Part shown: piece by piece, positions 23,001 to 29,737 of the stretch
Position numbering within the stretch: the stretch's first letter is position 1
Layout: the number at the start of each line of letters is the position of its first letter
Assembly (NCBI RefSeq): GCF_037893015.1
Contig: NC_133666.1
Location: forward strand, 621,965,156 to 622,029,155
Origin: Macrotis lagotis
Lineage: Eukaryota > Chordata > Mammalia > Peramelemorphia > Peramelidae
Reading direction: 5' to 3'
Length of the DNA stretch: 64,000 nt
Notes under the pieces: model-generated
Database searches by the model: none
What the model saw: the letters and a program-made list of their open reading frames with translations, nothing else
Told to the model about the DNA's origin: nothing
Translations under genes and position numbers: made by a program

Positions 23001-26000
23001 TCTGAGGAGCAGAGGAGAGAGCTTATTCGTCAATACAAGACAGGCAAAGTCACCATCGAGAAAATCATCAAGATTATGATCACCATCATTGAAGAAACAG
23101 AGACCAAGAGACAGGAGAAGCTCACATTCAGTGGCCTGAGGACACCGGTGGCAGCCAGTGAGCTTCTTGAGTCTAGGGTCATCAGCAGAGCCCAGTTTGA
23201 ACAACTGAAGGATGGCAAGAAGTCAGTAAAAGATATCTCTGAGACAGACTCTGTGAAGAGGTTTCTCCAGGGGACCGACTGTATTGCTGGTGTCTATGTG
23301 GAGGAGACCAAAGAGAAACTGACCATCTACCAGGCAATGAAAAGGAACTTGCTGAGGCCCAGCACAGCCATCATTCTCTTGGAGGCCCAGGCCGCCACTG
23401 GCTTCATGATTGACCCCATAAAAAACCAGCGTCTGTACGTTAATGAAGCAGTGAAAGCTGGTGTTGTGGGGCCAGAGCTACATGAGAAGCTGCTGTCTGC
23501 TGAGAAGGCAGTCACTGGTTATAAAGACCCCTATTCAGGCAATACCATCTCCCTCTTTGAGGCCATGAAGAAGGGTCTGATTCTTAGGGACCATGCCATC
23601 CGCCTTCTAGAGGCTCAGATCGCTACCGGTGGAATCATTGACCCTGTCAACAGTCATCGTGTCCCTGTGGAGATTGCCTACAAGCGTGGCTACTTTAATG
23701 AGGAGATGAATAGAATCCTGTCTGACCCTTCAGATGACACCAAAGGCTTCTTTGATCCCAACACTCAAGAGAATCTCACCTACTTGCAGCTGAAGCAGCG
23801 ATGTGTGGAAGACCCTGAGACTGGCCTCTACCTTCTGTCTCTGAAGAAGCCTGAAAAACCAGAAGTGGTGGAGACAACGCAGGTGTACACAGAGGAAGAA
23901 ACTCGAAAGGCCTTTGAAGAAACCCAGATTGACATACCTGGAGGTGGCCAGGGAAGCACCTCCATGTCTCTCTGGGAGGTAATGCAGTCAGACATGATCC
24001 CTGAAGAGCAGCGCACACGATTGATGGAGGACTTCCGTTCAGGAAAGGTCACAAAGGAAAGAATGATTATCATAATCATTGAGATTATTGAAAAGACTGA
24101 GATCATCCGTCAGCAGAACCTTAACTCCTATGATTATGTCCGGCGCCGTATTACTGCTGAGGATCTTTATGAGGCCCGCATCATTTCCCTGGAGACCTAC
24201 AACCTCCTACGAGAGGGGACCAAGACCATCCGAGAGATCTTGGAGGTGGAAACCACCTGGCACTACCTGTATGGGAGTGGCTGTGTGGCAGGCATCTATC
24301 TACCTGCCTCTAAGCAGAAACTGTCCATCTATCAGGCTTTGAAGAAAGGGCTTATTAGCTCTGAGATTGCCCGCACCCTGCTGGAGGCACAGGCAGCCAC
24401 TGGCTTCATGATTGACCCAATAAAGAATGAGCGGCTCACTGTAGATGAAGCCGTGAGGAAAGGGCTTGTGGGTCCAGAGATTCACGACCGGCTTCTTTCA
24501 GCAGAGAGAGCAGTGACTGGCTATCGGGACCCATACACTGAGCAAACCATTTCCCTCTTCCAAGCAATGAAGAAGGATTTGATCTCCTCTGAGGAAGCTC
24601 TGAGGCTCTTAGATGCACAGCTCGCCACTGGTGGCATCATTGATCCCCGCCTGGGCTTCCATCTCCCACTGGAAATTGCTTACCAGCGAGGTTACCTGAA
24701 CAAAGACACGTATGACCAGCTGTCAGAGCCCAGTGAGGTCAGAAGCTATGTGGACCCATCTACAGAGGAGAAACTCAGCTACACACAACTGCTGAAACGG
24801 TGTCGTCGAGATGAGAACAGTGGTCAGTTACTCCTACCCCTCTCAGACACCCGAAAACTAACATTCCGGGGCTTGCGGAAACAGATCACAGTGGAGGAAC
24901 TGGTCCGATCCAAGATCATGGATGAAGCCACTGCCCTCCAATTGCAGGAGGGACTGACTTCCATTGAAGAAGTCTCCAAGAATCTAAAGAAGTACTTAGA
25001 AGGTACTAGCTGCATTGCTGGTGTCTTTGTAGACTCTACAAAGGAACGGCTCTCTGTCTACCAGGCCATGAAAAAAGGCATCATCCGTCCTGGCACTGCC
25101 TTTGAGCTCCTGGAAGCCCAGGCAGCCACAGGCTATGTTATTGATCCTATTAAAGGACTTAAACTCACTGTGGAAGAGGCTGTCCGCATGGGCATCGTGG
25201 GCCCTGAATTCAAGGACAAATTGATCTCTGCTGAGCGGGCTGTGATTGGTTACAAAGACCCCTATTCTGGGAAGCTCATTTCCCTCTTTCAGGCCATGAA
25301 GAAGGGCTTGATCCTGAAGGACCATGGCATACGTCTCCTGGAGGCTCAGATTGCAACAGGGGGCATCATTGACCCTGAGGAGAGCCACCGACTTCCTGTG
25401 GAAGTAGCTTATAACCGTGGCCTGTTTGATGAGGAGATGAATGAGATCCTAACAGACCCCTCAGATGACACCAAAGGCTTCTTTGATCCCAACACAGAGG
25501 AAAATCTCACTTACCTGCAGCTGATGGAGCGTTGCATCACTGACCCAGAAACTGGCCTCTGTCTGTTGCCACTCAAGGAGAAAAAGCGAGAGAGAAAGAC
25601 CTCCTCCAAGTCATCTGTCCGTAAGCGTCGAGTGGTGATCGTGGATCCTGAGACTGGCAAGGAGATGTCTGTGTATGAGGCTTATCGCAAGGGGCTCATT
25701 GACCATCAGACATACCTGGAGCTCTCTGAGCAGGAGTGTGAGTGGGAGGAGATCACTATCTCTTCCTCAGATGGTGTGGTCAAGTCTATGATCATTGACC
25801 GACGATCTGGTCGGCAGTATGATATTGATGATGCCATTTCAAAGAGCTTAATTGACCAGTCAGCACTCGACCAATACCGTGCTGGTACGCTCTCCATCAC
25901 TGAATTTGCTGACATGCTTTCAGGTAACATGAGTGGCTTCCGCTCGAGGTCATCCTCTGTGGGCTCCTCCTCCTCGTATCCCATCAGCCCAGCTGTGTCC

Positions 26001-26936
26001 AGAACTCAGCTCACCTCCTGGACAGATCCCACTGAGGAGACAGGACCAGTGGCTGGAATTCTAGACACAGACACCCTGGAGAAGGTGTCTATCACTGAGG
26101 CTATGCATCGAAACCTAGTGGACAATATCACTGGCCAACGGCTATTGGAGGCCCAGGCCTGCACTGGGGGCATCATTGACCCCAACACTGGAGAGAAGTT
26201 CCCAGTCACTGATGCTGTCAACAAAGGTCTAGTAGATAAGATCATGGTGGATAGGATCAACTTGGCCCAGAAGGCTTTCTACGGTTTTGATGACCCACGG
26301 ACCAAGACCAAAATGTCTGCTGCCCAAGCCCTGAAAAAGGGCTGGCTGTATTATGAGGCAGGGCAGCGCTTCCTGGAGGTGCAGTACTTAACAGGGGGAT
26401 TGATTGAGCCTGACATACCAACACGGGTGCCCCTGGAGGAAGCCCTGCAGAAGGGAACCATTGATGCCCGAACAGCCCAGAAACTTCGTGATGTCAACAC
26501 TTACTCCAAGTACCTCACCTGCCCCAAGACCAAGCTCAAGATCTCCTACAAGGATGCCATGGATCGGAGTATGATAGAAGAGGGCACAGGACTGAGGCTG
26601 CTGGAAGCTTCTTCTCAGTCCAGCAAAGGATACTACAGCCCCTATAGTGTCAGTGGCTCCGGCTCTACCTCGGGCTCCCGGGCGGGCTCCCGCACCGGTT
26701 CCCGGGCTGGCTCTCGGCGGGGCAGTTTTGATGCCACAGGCTCTGGTTTCTCCATGACCTTCTCTTCCTCCTCCTATTCTTCCTCGGGCTATGGCCGTCG
26801 ATATACTTCAGGGCCCCATGAAACCTCTGAGGCCACCCAGCTCTCCCTGGATTGGGGCAGTCTGAGTGGGAGCTGTGGATGGGAAGTAGGAGAGGAATGG
26901 GCAACCCTAGGGGGGCCACAGCCTTCTGTGGCATAA
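977..26936 (+). CDS. PLEC: Plectin, 3' portion of the gene (19 exons, partial at 5' end)
   Basis: Plectin is a giant cytolinker that ties intermediate filaments to actin, microtubules, hemidesmosomes and desmosomes. Conceptual splicing of 19 exons gives 4098 residues ending at TAA 26934-26936, close to human plectin throughout. Domains in order are spectrin repeats of the plakin domain (977-14949) with an SH3 fold encoded at about 7560-8010, a coiled-coil rod (14940-21110), plakin repeat domains 1 to 5 (21140-25595), the intermediate-filament-binding linker (25560-25740), domain 6 (26040-26620) and a Gly-Ser-Arg tail. The N-terminal actin-binding domain and first spectrin repeats, several hundred residues, lie before the window. 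All introns are GT-AG, phases agree at each junction, and no frameshift or stop interrupts the reading frame, so the gene looks intact. Identity rests on near-identity with remembered human plectin over thousands of residues. Confidence 0.98.
1394..1471 (+). CDS. PLEC: PLEC exon, plakin domain (26 codons)
   Basis: Flanked by CCACAG and GTGAGA; symmetric phase 0/0. Encodes [20 protein letters not shown] and the following residues of a spectrin repeat. Matches human plectin closely. Confidence 0.95.
1556..1717 (+). CDS. PLEC: PLEC exon, plakin domain (54 codons)
   Basis: Acceptor TGTAG, donor GTAAGG, phase 0/0. Encodes [16 protein letters not shown] and the acidic [14 protein letters not shown] segment of a spectrin repeat, collinear with human plectin. 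Confidence 0.96.
1906..2010 (+). CDS. PLEC: PLEC exon, plakin domain (35 codons)
   Basis: Acceptor TCCAG, donor GTAGGA, phase 0/0. Encodes [17 protein letters not shown] and on to PTVE, matching the human [17 protein letters not shown] segment. Confidence 0.95.
2011..2360. other. PLEC intron, no feature seen
   Basis: A 350-base intron, purine-rich at its start. No repeat, RNA gene or alternative exon could be recognised. Confidence 0.6.
2361..2456 (+). CDS. PLEC: PLEC exon, plakin domain (32 codons)
   Basis: Acceptor TGTAG, donor GTACCT, phase 0/0. Encodes [19 protein letters not shown] and on to ENTAYFQ, including the cysteine triplet typical of plectin. Confidence 0.96.
2575..2880. repeat. 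CR1/L3- or MIR-like interspersed repeat fragments
   Basis: Contains the phrase 'tagagttggaagatacctca ... catctagtcaaacccc', then 'cagatgaggaaactgaggct', a combination common in old mammalian CR1/L3 and MIR-type elements. A second similar phrase occurs at 2805-2850. Family assignment is by recall. Confidence 0.5.
3051..3176 (+). CDS. PLEC: PLEC exon, plakin domain (42 codons)
   Basis: Acceptor CTCCAG, donor GTGAGC, phase 0/0. Encodes [20 protein letters not shown] and on to [11 protein letters not shown] of a spectrin repeat, as in human plectin. Confidence 0.96.
3330..4080 (+). repeat. Old LINE fragment, probably CR1/L3-like 3' region
   Basis: AT-rich intronic sequence with phrases such as 'ggtctggcaggacctgtttt', which recall the 3' part of ancient CR1/L3 elements in amniotes. 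No open frame survives. Assignment is from memory and tentative. Confidence 0.35.
4245..4353. repeat. Simple repeats: (TCC)n, (CT)n and (CTCTC)n
   Basis: A run of TCC units passes into CT dinucleotides (about 4288-4318) and then CTCTC pentamers (about 4315-4345). The tract is pyrimidine-only for about 90 bases on the coding strand of a 4.3-kb PLEC intron. Confidence 0.9.
4370..4560 (+). repeat. MIR/THER-type SINE
   Basis: Carries the core 'tgtgaccctggaaaatca ... cctcagtttctttatctgta', the hallmark of MIR and its marsupial relatives, on the + strand. Confidence 0.65.
4640..5150 (+). repeat. Old LINE-like fragment, unclassified (possibly CR1/L3)
   Basis: The stretch around 4890-5050 ('catctgggcctgatgagctg', then 'cattctccttggcagagaaa') resembles an old repeat that also seems to occur at 46300-46800. 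No coding capacity. Family uncertain. Confidence 0.3.
5452..5514 (+). repeat. Severely 5'-truncated SINE stub with target-site duplication
   Basis: Only the last ~45 bases of the common marsupial SINE remain: 'gggcaagccacttaacccca', then 'ggccttgcc' and an A-run. It is bounded by AATATTGACCTT (5452-5463) and AATATTGATCTT (5503-5514), 11 of 12 matching. Confidence 0.75.
5515..6315. other. PLEC intron stretch, nothing recognised
   Basis: AT-rich then mixed sequence without an open frame, splice-bounded exon, RNA gene or repeat that could be named. Confidence 0.5.
6325..6565 (+). repeat. tRNA-derived SINE with RTE-type tail (MAR1-like)
   Basis: The head 'gatggtatagtggaatgaat ... agagttcaaatgtgacctc' preserves A- and B-box-like motifs. 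The tail includes 'ccccaaatggtgtcatgaag' and 'gtcatgattgaaataattga', the ending of marsupial SINEs mobilised by RTE LINEs. Name given from recall. Confidence 0.6.
6566..6960 (-). repeat. Probable LINE-derived fragment, unclassified
   Basis: A/T-rich stretch with 'cactctgcatcaattcatac' and 'acaagtcttcccaaacttct', phrases I associate with a dispersed marsupial element. Strand is a guess and no reading frame survives. Confidence 0.3.
6960..7110 (-). repeat. MIR/THER-type SINE
   Basis: 'cattttacaggggtggaaaa', then 'gagaagttaagtaagttgcc' and 'cacacagatagttagtaata' form the reverse-oriented MIR core. Confidence 0.65.
7471..7623 (+). CDS. PLEC: PLEC exon, plakin domain and first half of SH3
   Basis: Acceptor CTACCCAG, donor GTGAGC, phase 0/0, 51 codons. 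Encodes [20 protein letters not shown], then [16 protein letters not shown], where the SH3 fold embedded in the plakin domain begins. It sits after a 4.3-kb repeat-filled intron, the longest inside the coding part of the window. Confidence 0.96.
7871..8025 (+). CDS. PLEC: PLEC exon, rest of the SH3 fold
   Basis: Acceptor CTCTGCAG, donor GTAAGA, 51 codons plus two bases (phase 0/2). Encodes [20 protein letters not shown] and ends [13 protein letters not shown], with the split codon giving R. The human residues QEAQ are KEAQ here; the change creates an in-exon AATAAA at 7997-8002. Confidence 0.95.
9178..9315 (+). repeat. Marsupial tRNA-derived SINE, near full length
   Basis: Matches the window's common SINE from 'cagctaggtggtgcagtgga' through 'gttcaaatttggtctcagtc' to 'cccattgccttgcaaaa'. 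The A-rich tail has been replaced by the adjoining CA repeat. Confidence 0.85.
9315..9357. repeat. (CA)n microsatellite
   Basis: About 21 uninterrupted CA units directly following the SINE tail, probably grown from it. Confidence 0.95.
9724..9850 (+). CDS. PLEC: PLEC exon, plakin domain
   Basis: Acceptor GGTAG, donor GTGAGT, phase 2/0. The split codon gives R, then [20 protein letters not shown] and on to IRSWSLVT. Spectrin-repeat helix downstream of the SH3 fold. Confidence 0.95.
10157..10340 (+). CDS. PLEC: PLEC exon, plakin domain
   Basis: Acceptor CTCCAG, donor GTAATG, phase 0/1. Encodes [20 protein letters not shown] and on to [12 protein letters not shown]. The preceding intron (9851-10156) is pyrimidine-rich with nothing else visible. 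Confidence 0.96.
10433..10590 (+). CDS. PLEC: PLEC exon, plakin domain
   Basis: Acceptor CTTAG, donor GTACTG, phase 1/0. The split codon gives G, then [20 protein letters not shown] and on to [12 protein letters not shown], collinear with human plectin. Confidence 0.95.
10627..11060 (+). repeat. Long polypyrimidine tract with (CT)n core
   Basis: About 430 bases that are almost entirely C and T on the sense strand, including about 21 CT units at 10975-11019. It fills the first half of a 791-base PLEC intron and ends in a decoy acceptor-like CCTCAG at 11056-11061. Confidence 0.95.
11382..11560 (+). CDS. PLEC: PLEC exon, plakin domain
   Basis: Acceptor CCTGCAG, donor GTGAGT, phase 0/2. Encodes [20 protein letters not shown] and on to [10 protein letters not shown]. 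Closely matches human plectin. Confidence 0.96.
11678..11816 (+). CDS. PLEC: PLEC exon, plakin domain
   Basis: Acceptor TTTACAG, donor GTACCT, phase 2/0. The split codon gives K, then [20 protein letters not shown] and on to [12 protein letters not shown]. Confidence 0.96.
11862..12026 (+). repeat. Marsupial SINE with perfect 11-base target-site duplication
   Basis: SINE body 11873-12015, A-tail of about 16 bases. GAACCTTTGAA flanks it at 11862-11872 and 12016-12026. It lies only 56 bases downstream of a PLEC 5' splice site, on the sense strand. Confidence 0.92.
12384..12740 (+). CDS. PLEC: PLEC exon, plakin domain (119 codons)
   Basis: Acceptor GGAGCAG, donor GTCAGC, phase 0/0. Encodes [20 protein letters not shown] through [20 protein letters not shown] to VREQLQQEK, the last full spectrin-repeat block before the rod. 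Confidence 0.97.
12946..13029 (+). CDS. PLEC: PLEC exon (28 codons)
   Basis: Acceptor TTCTCAG, donor GTAAGG, phase 0/0. Encodes [20 protein letters not shown] and KQYINAIK. Confidence 0.95.
13165..13340 (+). repeat. tRNA-derived SINE with MIR-like 3' part
   Basis: 'gatagcatagtggataggac' forms a tRNA-like head. It is followed by 'ctcaggcaagtcacctaacc' and 'atgcctcagtttcctcttct', then 'ttctaaatctatgatcctgt', an ending seen in several other copies in the window. Confidence 0.7.
13500..13746 (-). repeat. MIR/THER-type SINE
   Basis: Reverse core: 'cattttatagatgaagaaac', 'ttaagtggcttgcttaggct', 'ggatttgaacctctggtctt', ending 'ctgaatcacctggctgcct'. Confidence 0.75.
13747..14264. other. PLEC intron stretch, nothing recognised
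   Basis: Mixed-composition intronic DNA with no repeat or exon I can support before the acceptor at 14264. Confidence 0.5.
14265..14369 (+). CDS. PLEC: PLEC exon (35 codons), end of plakin domain
   Basis: Acceptor CCTACAG, donor GTGAGG, phase 0/0. Encodes [20 protein letters not shown], then [15 protein letters not shown]. The [13 protein letters not shown] linker is a plectin signature. Confidence 0.97.
14370..14850. other. PLEC intron, nothing but a short old repeat phrase
   Basis: Contains 'aatgacccttacagtccctt', which resembles the end of an old SINE, and a short TG run at 14764-14774. No exon or RNA gene seen. Confidence 0.5.
14851..14949 (+). CDS. PLEC: PLEC exon (33 codons), plakin domain to rod junction
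   Basis: Acceptor TTCTAG, donor GTATGG, phase 0/0. Encodes [20 protein letters not shown], then [13 protein letters not shown]. Corresponds to the exon preceding the rod exon (human exon 30). Confidence 0.97.
14950..16627. other. PLEC intron before the rod exon
   Basis: A 1678-base intron, C/T-rich, with an impure CA tract at 16075-16126 and a 10-base C-run near 16590. Several open frames cross it but none has splice-site support or plectin-like sequence. No transposon copy was identified. Confidence 0.6.
16628..20008 (+). CDS. PLEC: PLEC rod exon (1127 codons of coiled coil)
   Basis: One 3381-base exon between CTCTCAG and GTATCT, phase 0/0, equivalent to human exon 31. From [20 protein letters not shown] to [10 protein letters not shown] it is an unbroken charged heptad coiled coil, rich in E, K, Q, R, A and L. 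It forms the parallel dimer rod that separates the two ends of plectin by well over 100 nm in other mammals. The exon is a multiple of three with matching phases, so skipping it keeps the frame; rodless plectin transcripts are known in mammals. The DNA is GC-rich and strongly repetitive at the codon level (GAG, CAG, AAG, GCC), producing long antisense open frames that are not genes. Confidence 0.98.
20009..20630. other. PLEC intron between rod exon and last exon
   Basis: 622 bases with a pyrimidine-rich patch near 20130-20180. The upstream and downstream reading frames are each open for a short way into it, but the acceptor CTCTTGCAG at 20622-20630 fits the known exon boundary. No repeat recognised. 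Confidence 0.6.
20631..26936 (+). CDS. PLEC: PLEC last coding exon: rod end, six plakin repeat domains, C-tail
   Basis: 6306 bases, phase 0 start after CTCTTGCAG, TAA at 26934-26936; equivalent to human exon 32. Residues 1-160 finish the coiled coil. Plakin repeat domain 1 covers about 21140-22125, domain 2 22130-23115, domain 3 23120-24110, domain 4 24120-24850 and domain 5 24856-25590. Each repeats units such as [14 protein letters not shown] and GYKDPYSG. The basic linker [17 protein letters not shown] (25587-25637) and following residues form the intermediate-filament-binding site in other mammals. Domain 6 (26040-26620) is the C-type module. It is followed by a Gly-Ser-Arg region and a tail longer than in human. 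The exon is intact. Confidence 0.98.
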   Translation: MQMAQKEQLLHETQMLQQTFLTEKDSLLQRERFIEEEKAKLEKLFQEEVNKAQNLKAEQERQQKQMEQEKQQLITSMDEAKRRQKEAEDNVRRKQEELQQLEQRRQQQEKLLADENQKLREKLERLEEEHRAALAQTRAVMIQTEERVTQAKALPNGRDAVDGLAQNGEPEYAFDGLRQKVSAKKLEEAGILSREQLDKLVEGTTTVTELSQREDIRRYLQGRSSIAGLLLKPTNEKISIYKAMKKQLLSPGTALILLEAQAASGFIIDPVTNKRLSVNEAVKESVIGPELHNKLLSAERAVTGYKDPYTGDKISLFQAMKRDLIVKDHGVRLLEAQIATGGVIDPVHSHRVPVEVAYQRGYLDEEMTKTLSDPSDDTKGFFDPNTHENLTYLQLLERCITDPETGLCLLPLTDKAAKGGELVYTDNEARDVFKKATVSAPFGRFQGKTVTIWEIINSEYFTEDQRRDLLRQYRTGKITVEKIIKIIITVVEEHEKKSQLCFEGLRAPVPAIELVESKVIDKDLYNQLSQGKKTVQEVAEVESVKKYLRGANAIAGVWVEETGQKLSPYEALRKNLLKPEVALSLLEAQAGTGHIIDPLKNARLSVDEAVKSGLVGPELHEKLLSAEKAVTGYKDPYSGQIVSLFQALKKGLIPSDHGLRLLDAQLSTGGIIDPGKSHRVPLDVAYERGYLDEEMTKALSTPKDSAKAFYDPNTQEHLTYSQLQKKCRTDKKTGLYLLPLSEKAIRAQQEEIYTDLQAKESFEKATVEVPVGSFKGRTITIWELINSEYFSEEQRRELIRQYKTGKVTIEKIIKIMITIIEETETKRQEKLTFSGLRTPVAASELLESRVISRAQFEQLKDGKKSVKDISETDSVKRFLQGTDCIAGVYVEETKEKLTIYQAMKRNLLRPSTAIILLEAQAATGFMIDPIKNQRLYVNEAVKAGVVGPELHEKLLSAEKAVTGYKDPYSGNTISLFEAMKKGLILRDHAIRLLEAQIATGGIIDPVNSHRVPVEIAYKRGYFNEEMNRILSDPSDDTKGFFDPNTQENLTYLQLKQRCVEDPETGLYLLSLKKPEKPEVVETTQVYTEEETRKAFEETQIDIPGGGQGSTSMSLWEVMQSDMIPEEQRTRLMEDFRSGKVTKERMIIIIIEIIEKTEIIRQQNLNSYDYVRRRITAEDLYEARIISLETYNLLREGTKTIREILEVETTWHYLYGSGCVAGIYLPASKQKLSIYQALKKGLISSEIARTLLEAQAATGFMIDPIKNERLTVDEAVRKGLVGPEIHDRLLSAERAVTGYRDPYTEQTISLFQAMKKDLISSEEALRLLDAQLATGGIIDPRLGFHLPLEIAYQRGYLNKDTYDQLSEPSEVRSYVDPSTEEKLSYTQLLKRCRRDENSGQLLLPLSDTRKLTFRGLRKQITVEELVRSKIMDEATALQLQEGLTSIEEVSKNLKKYLEGTSCIAGVFVDSTKERLSVYQAMKKGIIRPGTAFELLEAQAATGYVIDPIKGLKLTVEEAVRMGIVGPEFKDKLISAERAVIGYKDPYSGKLISLFQAMKKGLILKDHGIRLLEAQIATGGIIDPEESHRLPVEVAYNRGLFDEEMNEILTDPSDDTKGFFDPNTEENLTYLQLMERCITDPETGLCLLPLKEKKRERKTSSKSSVRKRRVVIVDPETGKEMSVYEAYRKGLIDHQTYLELSEQECEWEEITISSSDGVVKSMIIDRRSGRQYDIDDAISKSLIDQSALDQYRAGTLSITEFADMLSGNMSGFRSRSSSVGSSSSYPISPAVSRTQLTSWTDPTEETGPVAGILDTDTLEKVSITEAMHRNLVDNITGQRLLEAQACTGGIIDPNTGEKFPVTDAVNKGLVDKIMVDRINLAQKAFYGFDDPRTKTKMSAAQALKKGWLYYEAGQRFLEVQYLTGGLIEPDIPTRVPLEEALQKGTIDARTAQKLRDVNTYSKYLTCPKTKLKISYKDAMDRSMIEEGTGLRLLEASSQSSKGYYSPYSVSGSGSTSGSRAGSRTGSRAGSRRGSFDATGSGFSMTFSSSSYSSSGYGRRYTSGPHETSEATQLSLDWGSLSGSCGWEVGEEWATLGGPQPSVA
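25560..25740 (+). other. PLEC: Plectin intermediate-filament-binding linker
   Basis: Between plakin repeat domains 5 and 6, [17 protein letters not shown] is followed by [18 protein letters not shown]. In mammals this basic segment carries the vimentin/keratin-binding activity. It is essentially identical to human here. Confidence 0.85.
26650..26740 (+). other. PLEC: Gly-Ser-Arg repeat region of plectin tail
   Basis: Encodes [20 protein letters not shown], a serine/arginine-rich stretch shared with human plectin and similar to the desmoplakin tail, where such motifs are phosphorylated and regulate filament binding. Confidence 0.85.
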
Positions 26937-28591
26937 CCACCCTGACCCTGCCTTTTCCCCCCCCTGCTCCCCTCCCCTGCCCCTTCTTACTCTGCATGTG
27001 GTCAATCTGCCAGCTAAGTGCCCTGGATTTTGTTTTTTGTTTTTTTTTTTTTTAATTTTAAAAAAGACTCTTCTTCCAAAGCGGTGCCTAAAGTTTAACC
27101 AAAAAGACTAGACTAATATATTAATATATATTTGCTGTTCTGAGAGTTTGTATATTGAGGGGAGCAAGGTGGACCTGTCTCTCTACCTGCCTTGCCACCC
27201 ACCTCTAGGACTCTCCTGACTATCCACGCTGGCAGCCACTTCACCATAGCCTGATGCCTTGGGCTTGGTCCGAGCCAGCTCTCACCTTCCCCAAACTTTG
27301 GGCCTCTTGGCTCTTCCACTTCTTGCCTGCTGCCCCCAGTCCTACTCCCTTTCTCCTTCTCAGGCTCCTCTGTTCTTCAGGATGAGAACTGGGTCAAGCC
27401 ACAGCCTGTCCTTTTTTCACTGCCCTAAGCAACACGTCCTCCACTTAGCCTCAGGTCACACGTGATTCTCTCCCAAGGGCCCTGCCTGGATTCCAGCCTA
27501 TACTCTGCAGCTGCCGCCTGGACTTTCCTCCCTGTTCCTGGGTCAGGTGGGGGTAGCCTGCCCCTCAGCCCTCTCCTGATGCCTAGGGCCTCACCGCCAA
27601 GATGCTGCCAGGATGAGACAGGAGCTACGGTGCATGTTGGACTTATTTCTCTGCCTACTCTCCTGCCTGCCTCTCAGACCTCCCCTTACCCCTGCCTCCT
27701 GCAGTTTGGCTTTCTGTAGGGCCGGACTTATGGGTGGGGAGGAAGGGAAAGGAAATGGTGATGGTCACCTATTGGGCCAGCCTTCTTGGTGTGTCTGGGA
27801 AGTGCCCTGCCTCAGTTGGGGTTGGGAGAATCCTCTTGGGTCAGTTTTAGGCAGATTGGGAGCTGGATGCTGGGCCAGGGGGACAAAGACTGCTGACCTG
27901 CGGTTATGGATGGGTTAGAGGGAGAGGACCTCTCTGGCCATTACCCAAGTCCACAGGAGGGATTGATAAACCTTTTCCATTCCTTCATTTCCTCTCCTCC
28001 TCCTCTTCCTACCTGGAGGCTTGGAGATAATCTATTCTCCTTCTGTGTTAGCTGTCTTTCTCCAGCCTGCCCAGAGAAGCCCCTTCCCCATGGGAAGACG
28101 ACAACTGGGGCTCCAACATCAACCCACCAGGGCCAGGCCCAGGCTCACGGGAGGCTCCTCTGCTGGGCCATCCCACCCAGGTAATGCCCCCCACCTCAAC
28201 CCGCTTTAAGCCTTGGGAATGATTGCTCTACTGCTGAAGCTTGTTGGGGGTGGGAGTGAAGAACCCAGAATCAAGGAAGGGGAAGTTTGCTTTTCATTCT
28301 CATCTCCCTAAATATACATTCCCTGTCATGCCAGCTTCTCCAAAGCTATCCTGGGACTGCTGATCTGCTTCCTCAGCCCCTACTTAATTTTATTCATCTT
28401 CCAGGGTACCCCTTCATTCCACCCCATTACTTCTCCAGACCTATTCTTTCTCCCTACTTTCCAGAACCCATTTTTCTTCTCTTTAGCTTCCTTTTTCAGA
28501 TTCTTCCTCCACTCTCACAGCTTAACTTTTTTTTCTTCCCTTCCCTGCATCATAGATTTTCCCCCTAAAATCTTCCCCTGCTTTCCACTCC

Positions 28592-28592
<1 letters not shown>

Positions 28593-28633
<41 letters not shown>
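28593..28633. repeat. (CA)n microsatellite in PLEC 3'UTR
   Basis: About 19 CA units, uninterrupted. Confidence 0.9.
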
Positions 28634-28634
<1 letters not shown>

Positions 28635-28888
28635 CTTCCCCAGGTCTTGGCCTCTGCTTCCCCACTTGCCTAGGCCCTGACTTTTACCCTCTCACTTTCC
28701 CTAGACTTTGACCTTCCCTTCCTCCCTGCTGCCAACTTTCCTGGATCCTATCTTCTCTCCCTTGCCACTTTCCTCAGGTCTCATCACCTTCAAGTGTTCT
28801 TTGCCTTCTCCAAGGGGGTGGAGGGACAGATGCCATTTGGGGAGAAGCTGCCTCACTTTAGGAAATTTAAGGAAAGGAAATGCAAAGA

Positions 28889-28894
28889 AATAAA
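28889..28894 (+). terminator. PLEC: Polyadenylation signal AATAAA, candidate for PLEC
   Basis: The first canonical AATAAA after the plectin stop codon, about 1.95 kb downstream. It is followed within 15-25 bases by a T-rich element ('cctgctttttgctcc'), as expected of a cleavage site. Confidence 0.6.
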
Positions 28895-29737
28895 ACTTTC
28901 CTGCTTTTTGCTCCCCTCAGGGTCTCAGCTAGGTTTGACTTAGAAATGAACAGAAGGGATTCTGACAGGCTTGGCATGTTGGGCTAGGAAGGTGGAGGGA
29001 ACTAGGGAGGTTCTCAACATTGCTATGGCTGCATCCTGAGCTGCCATGCCATGTTACCTGTGTTCTCATACTACCCCTTCCCACCCACCTATCATTTCAC
29101 ACCATCTCTGTGTCTGCCTCTGTTGTAGTGTGATCCAGTGTTCACCTGGCCCCTCTTCCCTCCTGTGGAGCCTGCAGCCCTGTGACCCTGGGGGACACTC
29201 TGAGGAATTCAGACTCGGCCTTATCCTTTGGTCCAAACCTTCTAATTGCTGCTTGTGGCAGCATACCCAACTCTGGGCTCCCCAAGCAATGCTGATCCTT
29301 TGAAGCAGCCCCCTTTGGCCTGGAGCCAGAGCTGCCACTGACTTGAGGGTTTGGGAGTCCTGTGCTAAGGTTGCTCTCATGGCCCTGAAAATTGGGCTTC
29401 AGGCTGCTGGGCTTCTTCCTTCCCCAACCATCTCATCTTCCATTGACCTCCTTTCACCTCTTCAGAGTCAAGAACACCATACTCCCCTGCCCCTTTTCGA
29501 GAGCTGCTCTGTCCTGCCTGCCTGGGTCTCAGGCTTTTTACTGTTTCTCCTCCTCCTTGCCCCAAGCCATTGGCTGGGACTTTGCATGCTCTACTAACCA
29601 CGGGGTGTGTTGTCACCCCAACTCCTACCTTGGCCTCCTGTCAGGAGGAGGACTGAACAGTACTGTGGGCTTTGGAGGGCAGAACACTAAACAGACTGTA
29701 CAGAAGGTGTTGGTCCCTGTGACCCCCACCTGCCCCC

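Noticed and set aside
26885..26920. A mini-intron that would remove the extra C-terminal residues
   Set aside because: The only GT...AG pair is about 36 bases apart, too short to splice and without a pyrimidine tract.
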